Below are positions 36,025-45,665 of a DNA stretch of 64,000 nucleotides, piece by piece. Under the pieces are notes generated by a model. That model did no database searches and had not been told where the DNA came from. It saw only the letters and a list, made by a program, of their open reading frames with translations. Each line of letters opens with the position of its first letter. Position 1 is the first letter of the stretch. The DNA is from Halorubrum hochsteinianum. GTDB taxonomy: Archaea; Halobacteriota; Halobacteria; Halobacteriales; Haloferacaceae. A program made the position numbers and the translations under genes. The stretch spans positions 1,488,001-1,552,000 of the forward strand of contig NZ_CP098415.1 of NCBI RefSeq assembly GCF_023702125.1, written 5' to 3'.

Positions 36025-36495
36025 GCCGATCCCCCCCGGGCTCCGACGACCGCCGACGCTGCGTCCATGGGCCCACCACGCCCCCGGCGACCATCAAGGC
36101 CACGAACCGAACGCGTTCGCTCGCGATCGCCGCCGCCGCCTCGAACCGCTCTTTCCGACCGCCGCTGCCGGTCGCGTCCCGACTCGACCGCGCTCGGTCC
36201 GCGCTCGATCCCCTCGCCGCCGGCGCTTCCCGTCCCGCCGAAACCCCACCAGTTCCGCGTCGGGAGACAAAAACGTCTCGACCGTTCACGCCGGTAATCG
36301 GTCGGTACCGCCGTGAACGGTCTCGGTGGTTTAAGCCGGTCCGACGGCTCGTGTCGAGTGCCCCTACCCGCCTCCCGGACCGCCGCGCCGCTGCGCCGAC
36401 CGCCGCGTCGGAGCCGACCGCGCGGCGCGCGACCCGGGATCCGCCCCTCCCCGCCTTTCGCGGCGTTTTTGACCCGACCCCGCCAAGCGAGCCGT
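36025..36495. promoter_or_regulatory. Long gltX upstream region with a 16-bp inverted repeat
   Basis: 471 bp without a convincing gene. ACCGTTCACGCCGGTA (36281-36296) and TACCGCCGTGAACGGT (36306-36321) form a 16-bp inverted repeat with one mismatch and a 9-nt spacer. TTTAAG (36329-36334) and GTTTTTGA (about 36465-36472, 27 nt before the gltX ATG) are two TATA-like boxes, giving either a long leader or a leaderless mRNA. The repeat could be an operator, or an RNA hairpin if read from a farther promoter. Confidence 0.5.
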
Positions 36496-38268
36496 ATGGA
36501 CGACGAACTCCGCGAGCGCGTCGCGGCGGCCGGCGAGGCCGCGGCGCTTTTCAACGCGCTCAAGCACGGCAACGACCCGGAGGTGGGCGCGATCATGGGG
36601 CCGATCATGGGCGAGAACCCCGAGTTCCGGCCGCACGGCGACGAGATCCCGGGCGTCCTCGCGCCGATCGTGAACGAGGTCGCCGAGCTGGACGACGCCG
36701 AGCGCCGGGAGCGGCTTGGCGAGCTCGCGCCCGACAGGCTCGCGGAGCTGGAGGCGGAGGCTGAGGAGGACGACCGCGTCCTCCCCGACCTCCCGAACGC
36801 CGAGGCGGGCGAGGTCGTGATGCGCGCCGCGCCGAACCCGAACGGCCCGTGGCACGTCGGGCACGCCCGGATGCCCGCCGTCATCGGGACGTACAAGGAG
36901 CGCTACGACGGGGAGTTCATCTGCCGGTTCGACGACACGGACCCGGAGACGAAGCGACCGGATCTGGACGCGTACGACGCCATCTTGGAGGACATCGAGT
37001 ACCTCGGCTTCGAGCCGGACCGCGTGATCCGGGCCTCGGACCGGCTGGAGACCTACTACGACCACGCCCGCGAGCTGATCGACCTCGGCGGCGTGTACAC
37101 CTGCTCGTGTTCCGGCGACGCGTTCTCGGAGCTGAAGAACGCGGGCGAGGCGTGTCCGCACCGCGAGAAGGACGTCGAGACCGTCCGCGAGGAGTTCGAG
37201 GCGATGGTCGACGGCGAGTACTCGGCCGGCGAGATGGTTCTGCGGGTGAAGACCGACATCGAGCACAAGAACCCCGCGCTCCGCGACTGGGTCGCGTTCC
37301 GGATGATCGACACCCCGCACCCGCGCGAGGCGGCGGCGGAGTACCGCTGCTGGCCCATGCTCGACTTCCAGTCCGGCGTCGACGACCACCTCACGGGCGT
37401 CACGCACATCATCCGCGGGATCGACCTCCAGGACTCCGCGAAGCGCCAGCGGTTCGTCTACGACTACTTCGACTGGGAGTACCCCGAGGTGCTCCACTGG
37501 GGTCACGTCCAGGTCGACGAGTACGACGTGAAACTCTCCACCTCGACGATCAAGCAGCTGATCGCGGACGGGGAGCTGACCGGCTGGGACGACCCGCGCG
37601 CGCCGACGATCCGGTCCATGCGCCGCCGGGGAATTCGGGGGCAGGCGCTCGTCGACTCGATGACGGAGCTCGGGATGTCCACCTCGGACGTGGACCTCGC
37701 GATGTCCTCGGTGTACGCGAACAACCGCGACCTCGTCGACGACGAGGCGGACCGGTACTTCTTCGTGCGCGACCGCGACGACGCGCCCGCCGTGGAACTG
37801 CCGATCGTCGACGGCGACGCGCCCGCGCCCGAGGCGGGCCATCCGCCGCTCCACCCCGAGTACCCGGACCGAGGCGAGCGCGACGTGCCCGCCGGCCGCG
37901 TCGTCGTCGAGTCGCCCGACCTCCCGGCCGAGGGCGAGCGCGTCTGGCTGAAGGGGTACGGCCCGGTCCGCTACGAGGGCGACGAACTCGTCTTCCTCGA
38001 CGCCGACATCGATATCGTCCGCGAGGGCGACGTGGACGTGATCCACTGGGCCCCCGCCGACGAGGGGCTGGAGACGCTCCTCCGCACCGTCGACGGCGAC
38101 GTGCGCGGGATCGCCGAGCCGGCGCTCGCCGACGTCGACCCCGACACGGTCGTCCAGTTCGTCCGCGTCGGCTTCGCGCGGATCGACGCGTTCGACCCCG
38201 AGGCGACCGACGAGACGGACGGGCCGAACGGCTCCGAGGACCTGCTGGCGTACTACGCGCACCCGTAA
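36496..38268 (+). CDS. gltX: Glutamyl-tRNA synthetase (archaeal type)
   Basis: 590 residues. An archaeal N-terminal extension (about 100 residues) is followed by PNPNGPWHVGHARM (HIGH equivalent), RFDDTDPETKRP, and KLSTSTIKQ (KMSKS equivalent). The C-terminal beta-barrel anticodon domain resembles GlnRS, as usual for archaea. It presumably also charges tRNA-Gln with Glu for correction by an amidotransferase; gatD lies at 61.5 kb. Confidence 0.95.
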   Translation: MDDELRERVAAAGEAAALFNALKHGNDPEVGAIMGPIMGENPEFRPHGDEIPGVLAPIVNEVAELDDAERRERLGELAPDRLAELEAEAEEDDRVLPDLPNAEAGEVVMRAAPNPNGPWHVGHARMPAVIGTYKERYDGEFICRFDDTDPETKRPDLDAYDAILEDIEYLGFEPDRVIRASDRLETYYDHARELIDLGGVYTCSCSGDAFSELKNAGEACPHREKDVETVREEFEAMVDGEYSAGEMVLRVKTDIEHKNPALRDWVAFRMIDTPHPREAAAEYRCWPMLDFQSGVDDHLTGVTHIIRGIDLQDSAKRQRFVYDYFDWEYPEVLHWGHVQVDEYDVKLSTSTIKQLIADGELTGWDDPRAPTIRSMRRRGIRGQALVDSMTELGMSTSDVDLAMSSVYANNRDLVDDEADRYFFVRDRDDAPAVELPIVDGDAPAPEAGHPPLHPEYPDRGERDVPAGRVVVESPDLPAEGERVWLKGYGPVRYEGDELVFLDADIDIVREGDVDVIHWAPADEGLETLLRTVDGDVRGIAEPALADVDPDTVVQFVRVGFARIDAFDPEATDETDGPNGSEDLLAYYAHP

Positions 38269-38333
38269 TCGGGTCGGAGCCGGGTCCCGGTTTCTCACGC
38301 CGTTCGCCCGAATCCGTTCGTCGGGGAGTTTAA

Positions 38334-38690
<357 letters not shown>

Positions 38691-38775
38691 GCCCCGTACC
38701 TCGCGTTTTTGCGGTTTGGGACAGTCACCGAAATTTCGACTGACGGTCACGACCTAGGTAATTCTGCGACAGAGA

Positions 38776-39060
38776 CCGCCGAAGCCCCAGCCGCGAGGCA
38801 GACAGACGCTCGTTGCGCTCCTCGCTCGTTCACTCCCTGCGGTGCTTACGTCGCCTCTGTCTGCCTCGCGGCTGCCCCTTCGAGTCCCGCCCCGCCCAGC
38901 ACAGCACCTCACGCCTCCCCAGCCTCGTCGGTCGCCGTCGCTCCGCTCCGGCGACCGACTCCAGCGAGAATCGAAGATTCTCTGGCAGCCGGCGCTACGC
39001 GCCGGCGACCTCGCGCGTGCTGGCTCGCGGCCTGTCGGCCGCTCGCAGGCACGCGCCACC
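38776..39060 (-). repeat. Dispersed structured element, copy D (candidate structured RNA)
   Basis: Minus strand, 5' end at 39060, directly downstream of tmcA. TTTATAAA (39070-39077) is 10 bp outside. P1 intact. Two tandem hairpins (plus 38966-38982 and 38988-39006), both identical in sequence to hairpins 1 and 4 of copy C. P2 GTCGGTCGCCG with its complement. P3 is a perfect 19-bp stem (38788-38806 with 38856-38874). Its outer 11 bp match copies B and E, but the inner 8 bp are different and still fully paired. Confidence 0.8.
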
Positions 39061-39098
39061 GTGGATATATTTATAAATAGTCGCCGTCGCCCCCCCCC

Positions 39099-41429
39099 TC
39101 AGTCGTCCGTAAACCGCTCCCGCTCCGCGAGCGCGAACTCCGTCCCGTACCGCTCGACGAGGGAGGTGGCGGCGTCGCCGAGCGCGCGCCGACACGCGCT
39201 CGTCGAGACGAAATCGAGGTCGTCGGCGACCGACTCCCACGGCCGGCCCTGAAGCACCTTCCGTACGAGCAGTTGCTCCGCGCGCTCGTCGAGGTCGAGC
39301 GCGTCGTCGCCCTCGATCAGCGCCGCGAGCGCGAGGTCCCGGAACGCGCCGGGCGCGCTGTCGTACATGCCGGGCCCGACCGACGCGCCGACGACGGAGC
39401 GCCACTCGGTCTCGGTGAGGTCGACCGGGACGGGCGCGGAACACGCCCGGAGCGCGCCGCGGACCACGTCCGGGTCGACGTCGCGGTGCGCGTCCGAGAG
39501 CCCGTCGCGCTCGCGGTCCCGGAAGGCGACGGCGTGGCGGTCGAGCAGGTCGCGACCGGCATCGGTCTCCGGCCGGAGCATGACCGCGGAGTGTTCCCCC
39601 GAGGCGTCGTTCCGGGTCGTCGAGAGGTGGACGGTCCGGTAGCCCGCCCGCCGCCAGAAGCGGAGGAGCCGCGGCGTCGCGCCGTAGCCGACCGAGAAGT
39701 AATCGACTGAGTCGGCCTCGCCCCCCGCGGGGTCGTCGCCGAACTCCGCGTGGACCTCGTCGAGCAGCCGCGAGCCGAACCCCGCGTCCCGGAGCGCGTG
39801 GTGGGTCGCGATCCGGACCGTCCGCAGGCCGCGCGGCGCGGCGGCGGCCTCGTCGCGCAGTTGGCTCGTGAGCACGTCCGGGACCATGTTCCCCCGGACG
39901 CGTTCGCCCTCGTACATCCCTCGCCGCGTCTCGGCGTCGAGCCCGCCCTCCCGCGCGAGCAGCCCGACCGCGACGACCCGACCGTCCGCGACGAGCGCCC
40001 GCGCGACGAGGTTCGGCGCGTCGAGCAGCCGCGCGAGGTCGTTCGGTTCGGTCCGGTAGTGCGCGGCGACGAGCAGCCCGAACGCCTCCCCGAGCAGCGT
40101 CTCGTCGGCGAGCAGGTCCGCCGGGTCGAGCGCGCGGTACGTCGCGTCGCCGACCGCGGCGTCCGCGACCGCCGCGTCGACCGCGGGCCGGGCGTCGAGC
40201 AGGAGCGCGCGCGACGCCCACGCCTCCACCGGGTCGTCCCGGGCGTACCGGATCGGCTCGTCGAGGCGCACGTCCCGCAGCGCGAACCGCGAGTCGAGCA
40301 GCCGCTCGCGGAAGCGGACCGCGAACCCGCGGCCCGCCCCCTCGTAGCCGTGGACCGTCGTGCAGAACGCGACCGACGGCGCGTCGAGGAACCCCTCCAG
40401 CAGCCGCACCGGCAGCGCCGCGGCCTCGTCGACGACCGCGGCGTCCGCCTCGCCGGGGGCCTCCGCCGCGGCCGCGGGAGGCAGAAACCGAACACGACCG
40501 CCCGCCGGCGTCCGGAGGTCGCGGTCGGCGGCGTCGCCGGCGCGGTCGTCGCGGTCGACCCCTCCGCGCTCCCCGCCGGCCTCGCCCTCGATCAGCTCCC
40601 GCGCTCGCGCGAACACCTCGGCGGCGTTCCGGAACCCGGGCGCGGTGACGAGCACGTCGTCGCCCCCGAGCGCGAGCGCGCCCGCCGCCAGCCCGGCCGC
40701 GCTCGACTTCCCGCGCCCCCGGTCCGACTCGACGACGACCGCCGACCCGGCGTCGGCGAGCGCCTCGAACGCCCGCAGCGCCCGCGACTGATCGCCCGTG
40801 CGGCAGGCGGCGTACGCGGCCGCGGGGAACCGCTGGTCCGGCGGCGCGCTCGGTCCGGCCGCGGCGTCGCGGTCCGCCTCTGCTTCCTCGGTCCCCGCCT
40901 CCGTCCCCGTGAGCCCGTCGCGTTCGAGGACGTCGCCGCCCGCGTCGTCGCCGAGCGCGACGAGCGCGACGCCGGGGTGGGTCCGGAGCGTCGAAACGAG
41001 TCGCTCGCGGAACCGCCCCGTCACGTCGCCGACGCCGTACGGCGGCACCGCGAGCGAGTCGTCGAAGCGGTCGCGGATCCCCGGCCAGTCGTCGAGCGCG
41101 GGCGTCAGGAGGATCAGGAGCCCGCCGCCGTCGACGGCCCCGACCGCCCTCCCGAGCGCGTTCGGGACGAATTGCTCGTGACAGTCGAGGATCACCGCCT
41201 CGCGGGTGCGACCGAGCAGTTCGTCGGCGCTCCGCGGGCGATGCTCCTCGAAGCGGAACCCCTCCCGCGTCGAGACGATGGACGCGTCCCCGCCGCCGAT
41301 CCCGGCCGCCTCGACCGCGTCGTATGCGGCGTCGATCGCGCGGTCGCGGTCGCCGGCGAGCGCGAGGACGCGCCGCTCGTTCGCCCGCTCGGCCTCGGCC
41401 CGTAGCTCCCGCGTGACCCCCGCGATCAT
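39099..41429 (-). CDS. tmcA: tRNA(Met)-type cytidine acetyltransferase TmcA
   Basis: 776 residues. Domain order is N-terminal DUF1726-like, RecD-like helicase with Walker A ESDRGRGKSS and Walker B VVDEAAALP, GNAT acetyltransferase (VVAVGLLAREGG, later RIATHHALRDAGFGSRLL), and a C-terminal tRNA-binding part (YDSAPGAFRDLALA). Homologues make N4-acetylcytidine in tRNA, and in some archaea in rRNA and mRNA. An Ala/Glu-rich insert lies near residues 170-195. Confidence 0.93.
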   Translation of the reverse strand: MIAGVTRELRAEAERANERRVLALAGDRDRAIDAAYDAVEAAGIGGGDASIVSTREGFRFEEHRPRSADELLGRTREAVILDCHEQFVPNALGRAVGAVDGGGLLILLTPALDDWPGIRDRFDDSLAVPPYGVGDVTGRFRERLVSTLRTHPGVALVALGDDAGGDVLERDGLTGTEAGTEEAEADRDAAAGPSAPPDQRFPAAAYAACRTGDQSRALRAFEALADAGSAVVVESDRGRGKSSAAGLAAGALALGGDDVLVTAPGFRNAAEVFARARELIEGEAGGERGGVDRDDRAGDAADRDLRTPAGGRVRFLPPAAAAEAPGEADAAVVDEAAALPVRLLEGFLDAPSVAFCTTVHGYEGAGRGFAVRFRERLLDSRFALRDVRLDEPIRYARDDPVEAWASRALLLDARPAVDAAVADAAVGDATYRALDPADLLADETLLGEAFGLLVAAHYRTEPNDLARLLDAPNLVARALVADGRVVAVGLLAREGGLDAETRRGMYEGERVRGNMVPDVLTSQLRDEAAAAPRGLRTVRIATHHALRDAGFGSRLLDEVHAEFGDDPAGGEADSVDYFSVGYGATPRLLRFWRRAGYRTVHLSTTRNDASGEHSAVMLRPETDAGRDLLDRHAVAFRDRERDGLSDAHRDVDPDVVRGALRACSAPVPVDLTETEWRSVVGASVGPGMYDSAPGAFRDLALAALIEGDDALDLDERAEQLLVRKVLQGRPWESVADDLDFVSTSACRRALGDAATSLVERYGTEFALAERERFTDD

Positions 41430-41551
41430 CTCCGCTCGTCGTTGCCGAGGCGCGGTGATGTGTCTTGCCCTCCGCGCCGCGGGGTTCGCGTGCCGGGCCG
41501 GACCCCGGCGGAGGCGGGAGGCTTACGGACTCGCGGCGCGTCGCTCCGGGC

Positions 41552-41998
41552 ATGACCACGGTCACGCTCATCGGGACCCGGCTCGCGGACGTCGGCCGCG
41601 AGTTCGTCTACGAGGGGGAATCGACCGACTGCGAGGGGTGTCCCTACCGCGGGCAGTGTCTGAACCTCTCCGAGGGGACGCGGTACCGAGTGACCGGCAT
41701 CCGGGAGAACGCGCAGACGCTCGACTGCGCAGTCCACGACGCCGGCGTCCGCGCGGTCGAGGTCGAGCCGGCGTCGGTCCCCGCGAACGTCCCCTCGAAG
41801 CGCGCCTACGCCGGCAGCAAGGCGTCGCTCGCCGGCCCCTGTCCGCACACCGAGTGCCCGAGCCACGGCTACTGCGTCCCGGACGGTGCCGACTTCGACG
41901 ACGAGCGCGTCATCGATCAGGTGCTGGGCGAGCCGCCGCACGAGACGTGCGCGCTCGACCGCGACCTGACGCTCGTCGAGTTCCGCGCCGAGGAATAG
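41552..41998 (+). CDS. UPF0179-family protein
   Basis: 148 residues from ATG at 41552. The family's cysteine-rich pattern is complete: CEGCPYRGQCLNL (three Cys) and CPHTECPSHGYCVP, with a late CALD. The Cys count suggests a metal or Fe-S site. Conserved in euryarchaea, function unknown. Confidence 0.9.
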   Translation: MTTVTLIGTRLADVGREFVYEGESTDCEGCPYRGQCLNLSEGTRYRVTGIRENAQTLDCAVHDAGVRAVEVEPASVPANVPSKRAYAGSKASLAGPCPHTECPSHGYCVPDGADFDDERVIDQVLGEPPHETCALDRDLTLVEFRAEE

Positions 41999-42012
41999 TC
42001 GGAATCGGGCCC

Positions 42013-42738
42013 CTACAGCGACGCGACCGCGTTCAGCGTGATCCGGATCGCGCGCTCGACGTTGTCCTTCGCCTTCTCCGGCAGTTCGTCGTCGGAGTCC
42101 GCGCCCTTCTGCGAGCCGGCGACGAGGTTCCCGTCGACGGTACAGATGGCACCCGCGGCGAGCCCCTTGCGGCGCGCGAGCGAGAAGACGGTCGCGGCCT
42201 CCATCTCGATCGCGAGCAGGTTCGCGTCGTTCCAGTCGTCGACGTACTCGTCGCTCTCGTTGTAGAACGCGTCGTCGGAGACGATCGGCCCGACGTGGAT
42301 CTCCTCGTCGTTGTCCTCGGCCGCCCCGACGAGGCCGGTGAGCACGTCGTAGTCCGGGACCGCGGGGTAGTTGGCGGACTCGTACCGCTTGCTCGTCCCC
42401 TCCTCCTTGGCCGCGCCCGTCGCGACCACCATGTCGCCGACCTCCATGTCGGGCTGGAGCGCCCCGCAGGTGCCACAGCGGACGAACGTCTCGACGCCGA
42501 CCCGCGAGAGCTCCTCGACCGCGATGGCCGCCGAGGGGCAGCCGATCCCGGTCGAGCAGATCGTGAGCTCCGTCCCCTCGTAGCTCGCGTTGACGACCTT
42601 GTACTCGCGGTTCTGCGCGACGACCTCGCTGTCGTCACAGAGGTCCGCGATCCGGTCGACGCGCCCCGGGTCCCCGGGGATGATCGCGATATCGTGTACG
42701 TCGCCCTCCTCGACCAGCAGGTGCGGCTGTTTCGCCAT
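42013..42738 (-). CDS. Nucleoside phosphorylase (uridine phosphorylase-like)
   Basis: 241 residues from ATG at 42738. PNP/UDP-family motifs: IIPGDPGRVDRI (phosphate binding), STGIGCPSAAIAVEEL, RCGTCGALQPDMEVGDMVVATGA and AIEMEAATVFSLA near 176. It cleaves nucleosides with phosphate to base and ribose-1-phosphate; EMEA suggests uridine phosphorylase but purine activity is not excluded. A striking palindrome lies about 75-100 nt upstream of its start. Confidence 0.9.
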   Translation of the reverse strand: MAKQPHLLVEEGDVHDIAIIPGDPGRVDRIADLCDDSEVVAQNREYKVVNASYEGTELTICSTGIGCPSAAIAVEELSRVGVETFVRCGTCGALQPDMEVGDMVVATGAAKEEGTSKRYESANYPAVPDYDVLTGLVGAAEDNDEEIHVGPIVSDDAFYNESDEYVDDWNDANLLAIEMEAATVFSLARRKGLAAGAICTVDGNLVAGSQKGADSDDELPEKAKDNVERAIRITLNAVASL

Positions 42739-42803
42739 ATCGGCGGAGACAGCCGCCGCGCGCAAAAACGGACCGGTCGGCGGGCGGGGAACGCCCCCGA
42801 AAA

Positions 42804-42839
42804 GGAATTCAATATCGCGATATGTGATTTATTGATTCC
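42804..42839. promoter_or_regulatory. Nested palindrome between nucleoside phosphorylase and a small membrane gene
   Basis: ATATCGCGATAT (42812-42823) is a perfect 12-bp palindrome. Around it, GGAATTCAATA and TATTGATTCC form a second inverted repeat with a one-base bulge (42804-42839). The block is AT-rich. It sits 66-101 nt upstream of the phosphorylase ATG and about 90 nt upstream of the plus-strand gene, so it could control either as an operator. Confidence 0.5.
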
Positions 42840-42925
42840 CCTGAATCGCGCCCATCGCCGGTCCGATCAGGCCGATCACCGCGACCGACCGGCCGACTTA
42901 TCGCCCGACAGCGTCAGGATCGGCT

Positions 42926-43120
42926 ATGACAGACGCGGACGCCTCCGCCGACCTCGGCTCGACGATCGGTGCCCTCACGGTCGCGTTCCTGCTCGTCACG
43001 CTCGTCGCCGGGGCGCTCCTCGGCTTCAACTGGACGCAGGCGGTGCTGCTCGGCGGGTTCGCCGCCGTCACCGCCGTCGTCTCGGCGTGGGCGACGGCGC
43101 GGCGGGCGGACGGCGATTGA
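42926..43120 (+). CDS. Two-helix small membrane protein
   Basis: 64 residues: an acidic 12-residue start, two hydrophobic segments (about 14-33 and 37-57) and a short charged tail. High GC third-position bias suggests real coding. No family recognised. It is 90 bp upstream of the pilin-like gene on the same strand, but that gene has its own TATA box. Confidence 0.6.
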   Translation: MTDADASADLGSTIGALTVAFLLVTLVAGALLGFNWTQAVLLGGFAAVTAVVSAWATARRADGD

Positions 43121-43210
43121 CCCGTCCCCCGGTCCGACGCCCGCGAGCGATTCTCGCGACTGAGACGTCGGACGGAGGATTTTATACCCGCTCGGTGTCG
43201 ACATCCGGCA

Positions 43211-45505
43211 ATGCGCTTCAGTCGCGACCGTCGGGGCCAGTCGGTCGTGGTCGGGACGGTGATCCTGTTCGGATTCCTGATCTTGGCGCTGTCGCTGTAT
43301 CAGGTACAGGTAGTCCCGCAAGAGAACAGCGATGTCGAGTACGAACACAGCCAGCAGGTCGAGGGAGAGTTCCTCGATATACGGAATGCGGTCGAGAGCG
43401 CGAGCGGCACGGGCGACGGCCGGTCGACGTCGTTGAAACTCGGAACTCGGTACCCGCAGCGGACGTTCGCGTTGAACCCGCCAGCGGCGTCGGGCCGACT
43501 GTCGACGACCGAACCGAGGGCCCTGCGCATCGAGAACGTGACCGTGAACGACGGCGGCAACGTCGGTGCGTACTGGTCGAACCGGACTAACGAAACCGCA
43601 ACCGGGGATACCATCACCTTCGACACACGATCGCTGCGGTACTCTCCCGGGTACAACGAGTTCCGAGACGCCCCCGACCTCGTCTATGAACACTCCCTCG
43701 TCATTGCCGAATTCGAGTCCGGCGTCCTCGGTCGGAGCGGACAGATCGCGGTGGACAGCGACCGTAATCGGGTCCGGTTAACTGCCTTGGACGGGACGGT
43801 ATCGGAGTCGGGCGTCCGACGGACGAGCCTGGATCCGGAGACGCTGTCGGAGATCGAGCGTTCGGTGAACTTGAATTCGGCCGACGACGATCCGATCGTC
43901 GTCGAACTGCCGACCGATGTGTCGATGGAGCGGGCGGACAGCCTCGAACAGCAGTGGCGCGACCGCTTGGGTGACGACGCAGAAAGCGTCGTCGTCGCGG
44001 GCGGAACAGTTCGGATCGAACTCGACGGCACCGAGGAGTACCGGCTCGAGCTCGGGAAGGTCGGCCTCGGGAACGACGCCACCGGGACGAACGAGTCGGA
44101 CGGATACATCACGGAGGTCTCGGCGGCTGACGGCGTCGCTGTCGCGGAGGTCCGCGACCGGTACAACAACCCCGTCGAAGGTGCCGATGTCGAAATATCG
44201 GTCGACGGTACCGCCGTGGAGACGGCGCGAACAGACGCCGACGGCCGCATCAGCTACGAAGTCGGCGACGTTTCGGACGTTGAGATGGCGATCAACGACG
44301 GGTCCGACACGTGGGACTCCGTGCTGTTCGAGAACGTCGGTGCCGGCGTCCCGGGTGGGGGCGTCGAATCGCTCCTCGTCGCTCCGGAGGAGGCCGTCGC
44401 GTTCAACGGCCCCGGATCCGCCGAACGAGGCGGGTTCCAACTGGACATCGAGAACCAGCACGACACGCAGGTTCGGATCACCGACGTAACGGTTCTCCCG
44501 GAGGACCCGAGGCTCAACGGGCTGTCAGATAAGGCCGACGCCACCGGACCGGGCCGGTCCGAGCTGAACGTGGAGTCGGAGAACGGCGCTGTTGGCAACA
44601 AGGAAGTTCTCCTCCTCGATTCGGAGTACACGTTCGTCCCAAACAGCGGGCTCCGGTTGAACCTCCAGTCCGGCCCCGAAAAGCGGGCGTACGACACGGG
44701 ATCCGTGGAGTACGTCGACGCAGAAACGGATTTTTCCGGGGTGGAGGTCCCGCTGAACTCCGGGGAAGGTGCCACGATCACGCTGGCGGAGTTCTACGAG
44801 GTCGGGCAGACCGGCGCGACCGTCGAAGACGTCGTCGGAGAGACGTTCAGCGTGACTGTCGGCTACAAAATCGACGGCGAGCGGCGAACGAAGCAGTTCG
44901 TCACGACGGTTGAGGTGCGACCAGCGGGAAACGTTGACGTTGAGGACAGCATCGCCCCGAACGCCGCCAATTTCGACGTGTTTACCGATCAGTTCCAGGG
45001 CCTGACGACGGGACAGGTCGTCGTCGAGAACGCGGCGACCGGCGAATCGGTTTCGTTCGAGTCGACCGACGGACAGACGACGGAGGTCGACTCGGCCGAC
45101 GTCGGCGGCCTCTCCGACGGAGACGAGATCACCGCCACGCTGTACGAGAGCGACGCGCAGGAGACGGAACTGAGTCAAGATGTCACCGTCGTCGGCGGCG
45201 GTGCCTCCGCGATCAACTCGTTCGAGGTGACAGACCAGAGCGGGAATCAGGCACGGTTCGACGTCGACTGGGTAGTGACCAACGACGACGGCAATCTCGA
45301 TTCGGTCGAAATCGAACTGATAAACGAGAACGGGAACATCGTCGACACGGTCTTCAACGACGTTAGCGGCGGGGGGGCTTCAGGGACCAATCAGCTCCGT
45401 CAGACTGGAAATCCGCCCGCACAGACGTACACGGTCCGGCTGACCGTGACCGACGTCTTCGGAAACGAAGTCGTCGAAACACGAGAGGTCGAGTACGCCG
45501 GCTGA
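43211..45505 (+). CDS. Large pilin-like surface protein with Ig-like domains
   Basis: 764 residues. RRGQSVVVGTVILFGFLILALSLYQV resembles a class III signal/pilin N-terminus: basic start, then a hydrophobic stalk helix (about 12-31). The size is far beyond a normal pilin (150-200). The rest is beta-rich, with an Ig/carboxypeptidase-D-like stretch (about 325-365, PVEGADVEISVDG) and a C-terminal PKD-like domain. The hydrophobic stretch is not preceded by an obvious Lys/Arg-Gly prepilin cleavage site except RRGQS. TTTATA about 27 nt upstream supports the start. Base composition is less GC-rich than neighbours. Probably exposed outside the membrane. Confidence 0.75.
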   Translation: MRFSRDRRGQSVVVGTVILFGFLILALSLYQVQVVPQENSDVEYEHSQQVEGEFLDIRNAVESASGTGDGRSTSLKLGTRYPQRTFALNPPAASGRLSTTEPRALRIENVTVNDGGNVGAYWSNRTNETATGDTITFDTRSLRYSPGYNEFRDAPDLVYEHSLVIAEFESGVLGRSGQIAVDSDRNRVRLTALDGTVSESGVRRTSLDPETLSEIERSVNLNSADDDPIVVELPTDVSMERADSLEQQWRDRLGDDAESVVVAGGTVRIELDGTEEYRLELGKVGLGNDATGTNESDGYITEVSAADGVAVAEVRDRYNNPVEGADVEISVDGTAVETARTDADGRISYEVGDVSDVEMAINDGSDTWDSVLFENVGAGVPGGGVESLLVAPEEAVAFNGPGSAERGGFQLDIENQHDTQVRITDVTVLPEDPRLNGLSDKADATGPGRSELNVESENGAVGNKEVLLLDSEYTFVPNSGLRLNLQSGPEKRAYDTGSVEYVDAETDFSGVEVPLNSGEGATITLAEFYEVGQTGATVEDVVGETFSVTVGYKIDGERRTKQFVTTVEVRPAGNVDVEDSIAPNAANFDVFTDQFQGLTTGQVVVENAATGESVSFESTDGQTTEVDSADVGGLSDGDEITATLYESDAQETELSQDVTVVGGGASAINSFEVTDQSGNQARFDVDWVVTNDDGNLDSVEIELINENGNIVDTVFNDVSGGGASGTNQLRQTGNPPAQTYTVRLTVTDVFGNEVVETREVEYAG

Positions 45506-45665
45506 GGCCGCTTGACTTCGAGGCGGCTTCGATGCCGTCGACCTCTCGCCACGCCGTCCCGATGAGTTGGTGACCACCGGTCAACGTAGTTGTTCCCGGG
45601 AAATACAACGATCGTCGTAATCACTAATCGACAAAGCCATAGGCCATCCTCGTGAACGACCGTGT

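Noticed and set aside
36018-36896. Long minus-strand frame upstream of and into gltX
   Set aside because: It runs antisense to gltX and is Arg/Ser/Gly-rich, the usual shadow of a GC-rich gene.
38709-39080. Apparent proteins with TEAPAAR and RLPSLV phrases in repeat copies (also near 18.3, 25.9, 32.4, 54.5, 59.8 kb)
   Set aside because: These are translations of the structured element; frames differ among copies and are broken by stem changes.
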